From assembly GCA_031553975.1 (NCBI GenBank), contig JAVBKP010000043.1:1-26019 (forward strand): 26,019 nt of DNA. Direction: 5' to 3'. Position 1 is the stretch's first letter. Every line of letters begins with the position of its first letter. Both the position numbers and the translations under genes were made by a program. Source of the DNA: JAVBKP01 sp031553975 (GTDB lineage: Bacteria; Bacillota; Clostridia; Peptostreptococcales; Anaerovoracaceae). The notes beneath the pieces were generated by a model, which was not told the DNA's origin, searched no databases, and saw only the letters and a list, made by a program, of their open reading frames with translations. This document shows positions 24,744 to 26,019 of this stretch, in pieces.

Positions 24744-25355
24744 CTAAAGTATTTTAATCAGCACAAGTGATGCGCTGGCTGTTCCTGCAAGGAGGCCACC
24801 ATCGATCATAGCTGTAGCTGACGGGCTTACATTGGCTAGTTGCAATGTAGCCGGCACGTCGCCAGGCAATACAGTAACAAGCACTTGCCCGTATAAAGAA
24901 GCAGCAGAAGAAGATACGGAGTATCTGCTCCCTAGGATTTCGGCGCCATCTAATAATAGAGCCACTGTTACATTTGAGTTGTCTGGAATTAGCGTGTAGA
25001 ACGCAAGATAAGTCCCAGCCTGTGACAAGTTAATTGTGCCAGAAGGTGCACTAAATGTGATTCCGGCAGGAAGTGGACTAGGTAGTCCCGGTTGGTTAAA
25101 TATTACTGGATCACCAGCCAATACGTTTTGTGCGCCAGTGGCGTAGAAGTATGCAGTAGCAGCAAAACCAGTAGCCCCAGTAGGGCCAGTCGGGCCAGTA
25201 GCGCCGGTAGCCCCTGTCGCGCCGGTTACACCAGTAGCTCCGGTAACACCTGTGGCACCAGTAGGACCAGTAGGACCAGTTCTAAAATGCGAAAAGCTGG
25301 AAGATGGGCAGTAGCAATGAAAATTTAAGTTATAGTGAAAAATGAATATCTGCGA
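24744..25355 (-). pseudogene. Collagen-like spore-surface-type protein (BclA-like), no start codon
   Basis: The reading frame is open from 25355 to the stop at 24744 (203 codons). It contains 12 Gly-X-Thr triplets (25170-25277: GPT, GAT, GVT) followed by a C-terminal domain of about 140 residues (from AYFYATGAQNVLAGDP to SASLVLIKIL) with the beta-rich, Ala/Ser/Val-rich look of the trimerising C1q/BclA head. Such proteins are exosporium or spore-surface filaments. No ATG, GTG or TTG exists in frame before TTG 25121, which lies beyond the collagen part and lacks a ribosome site. Upstream of the repeats the frame reads NFHCYCPSSSFSHFRTGPT and then meets a stop (25356-25358). The 5' end therefore seems to have been lost; expression from a non-standard start is the alternative. 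Confidence 0.7.
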
Positions 25356-25362
25356 TTACATT

Positions 25363-25400
25363 AAAAATGTCGTTTAGCTATAAAACCAAGCGACATTTTT
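25363..25400 (-). terminator. Terminator after the small antitoxin-like pair
   Basis: AAAAATGTCG (25363-25372) pairs with CGACATTTTT (25391-25400), and A/T runs flank both sides. It sits just past the stop of the 69-codon gene on the minus strand. Confidence 0.75.
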
Positions 25401-25406
25401 TTAAAA

Positions 25407-25616
25407 TCAATTCCAATCAATGCTTTCCATTGAAACAAACTCACCATTATCATAATCAGCTTCGGACTGCTCAATCCGTTTTCTTTCAACAGGAGTTAGC
25501 TTTGTAAAATCACTGTCCCATGCAAGGACAAGGCGTTTTATCATTTCATAAGCCAAATTTTGCTCTGTACTTGGCAACATTTCGACCATCCACCCCATTT
25601 CAATCAATGCTTTCAT
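25407..25616 (-). CDS. Small acidic antitoxin-like protein
   Basis: This protein has up to 69 residues. The body, MLPSTEQNLAYEMIKRLVLAWDSDFTKLTPVERKRIEQSEADYDNGEFVSMESIDWN (core AYEMIKRLVLAWDSDFTKLT), is of a type common as a stand-alone small ORF or antitoxin-like protein in Clostridia: a helical segment, then LTPxERxxxEQ, then an acidic tail ending in IDW. I know no demonstrated function. Starts at 25616, 25598 and 25589 are all possible; the family-like part begins at 25589 (MVEMLPS), and 25616 would overlap the preceding gene by 17 bases. No adjacent toxin is recognisable. The last codons share a 14-base exact repeat with the end of the upstream gene. Confidence 0.6.
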   Translation of the reverse strand: MKALIEMGWMVEMLPSTEQNLAYEMIKRLVLAWDSDFTKLTPVERKRIEQSEADYDNGEFVSMESIDWN

Positions 25617-25764
25617 ATTTTTTTAATTTTTCGTCCCTCGCCTTTTTTATATCAATATCATAATCAAGCTTAAATGCTCCCGCCCATTTTTCCACGAAAC
25701 TTTGCGTTTCTTTTTGAATTGGCACGAGTTTGATTGTCTCGAATCCTTTTGCAGTTACTAACAT
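25600..25764 (-). CDS. Small antitoxin-like protein, 54 residues
   Basis: MLVTAKGFETIKLVPIQKE begins at ATG 25764 with GGGAG 8 bases upstream. The charged C-terminal half (DIDIKKARDEKLKKYESID) looks like the toxin-wrapping tail of VapB-type antitoxins, though I cannot place the family with certainty. Directly overlapping its 3' end is ATGAAAGCATTGATTGA (MKALIE), close to the MKALID start common in PIN-domain toxins, but the following codons are not PIN-like. It may therefore be an antitoxin whose toxin has been deleted. It is co-directional with the 69-codon gene, and the IS3-type element lies 120 bases upstream. Confidence 0.5.
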   Translation of the reverse strand: MLVTAKGFETIKLVPIQKETQSFVEKWAGAFKLDYDIDIKKARDEKLKKYESID

Positions 25765-25883
25765 AATATTGCTCCCAGTTTTTTGGCATTCAATTTACTA
25801 TATGGCTGATTATTGTATTTGATACGAATAGTATATCATATTTGAAAGTAAAAAAATTGATGTTTGGTATAAATTCAATATAA

Positions 25884-26019
25884 TGGTCTAAGAAAACTCG
25901 ACAAAAAACCAGCCTAGAAATAATGAACCTGCTATAATAAAATGAAGCAGAAAGCAGGTAAGAAAATGAAAAGAAGAACATTCAGTGCTGAGTTAAAGGC
26001 AAAAATCGTACTGGAGGCT
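25884..26019 (+). mobile_element. Left end of an IS3-type insertion sequence (continues beyond the window)
   Basis: The start of a transposase orfA (25966) is preceded by about 80 non-coding bases beginning TGGTCTAAGAAAACTCGACA at 25884, which I take as the probable left terminal repeat because IS3-family ends begin TG. The other end and any target duplication are outside the window, so the exact border is a proposal. Confidence 0.55.
25966..26019 (+). CDS. IS3-family transposase OrfA, N-terminus only
   Basis: Eighteen codons are visible before the window ends: MKRRTFSAELKAKIVLEA. This is the typical opening of IS3-family OrfA, a small helix-turn-helix protein of about 90-100 residues that binds the element ends, with OrfB made by frameshifting. 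ATG 25966 follows a purine-rich AGGTAAGAAA and a TATAAT at 25933-25938 that could be the element's -10 box. The element faces away from the small antitoxin-like pair. Completeness cannot be judged. Confidence 0.8.
   Translation, partial: MKRRTFSAELKAKIVLEA

Noticed and set aside
25170..25277. Short tandem repeats that might be read as a CRISPR array or minisatellite
   Set aside because: The period is 9 bases with third-position variation, exactly what Gly-X-Thr codons produce; no spacers of constant length.
25092..25328. Plus-strand ORF of 78 codons rich in Ser, Arg and Thr
   Set aside because: It is the reverse complement of the Gly-X-Thr collagen repeats and has no ribosome site.

Overview
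The window looks like the chromosome of a spore-forming, low-GC Firmicute, most likely in the class Clostridia. Supporting signs are the AT-rich intergenic DNA, strong AGGAGG ribosome sites with frequent TTG and GTG starts, an SLH-anchored surface protein, a LysM/GH18 cortex-lytic-type enzyme and a collagen-like spore-surface-type protein. I do not assign a genus.

Layout. 1-2340: the 3' part of an AAA ATPase with a PD-(D/E)XK-type C-terminus, then a DUF4349 lipoprotein. 2331-4407 (minus): a broken HEPN gene behind an MNT nucleotidyltransferase, then an amino-acid permease with a palindromic operator. 4611-7826 (plus): free methionine-R-sulfoxide reductase, undecaprenyl-diphosphatase and a two-gene ABC-2 exporter. 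7851-14711 (plus): a cobalamin-riboswitch operon. 14829-20645 (plus): ABC exporter, TetR regulator, MutY and a short UvrA paralogue, tightly packed. 20667-23071 (minus): a coupled tocopherol-cyclase-like/FAD-Rieske pair, divergent from a 58-residue BFD-type iron-sulphur protein that was too short to be listed as an ORF. 23520-25355 (minus): the spore enzyme and a start-less collagen-like gene. 25407-26019: two tiny antitoxin-like genes and the left end of an IS3-type element.

The centre of interest is 7851-14711. A near-consensus promoter, an AdoCbl-type riboswitch and an intrinsic terminator precede five genes. The first encodes a 964-residue secreted SLH protein with the domain order alpha/alpha-toroid, then DUF4430, then a second toroid. 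That first unit has the same order and about the same size as vertebrate intrinsic factor and transcobalamin. Next come a lipoprotein with a second DUF4430 domain, an EcfT membrane subunit, a fused double EcfA ATPase and an S component. The simplest reading is a complete vitamin B12 uptake line: capture at the S-layer, transfer to a membrane-tethered lipoprotein, and import by a dedicated ECF transporter, all switched off by B12. The B12 assignment rests on the riboswitch and on domain families recalled from knowledge; binding itself is inferred.

The other theme is decay and rearrangement at the flanks: a toxin-antitoxin pair with its toxin frameshifted, a collagen-like gene without a start, duplicated 3' ends in the antitoxin-like pair, and an insertion sequence at the edge.
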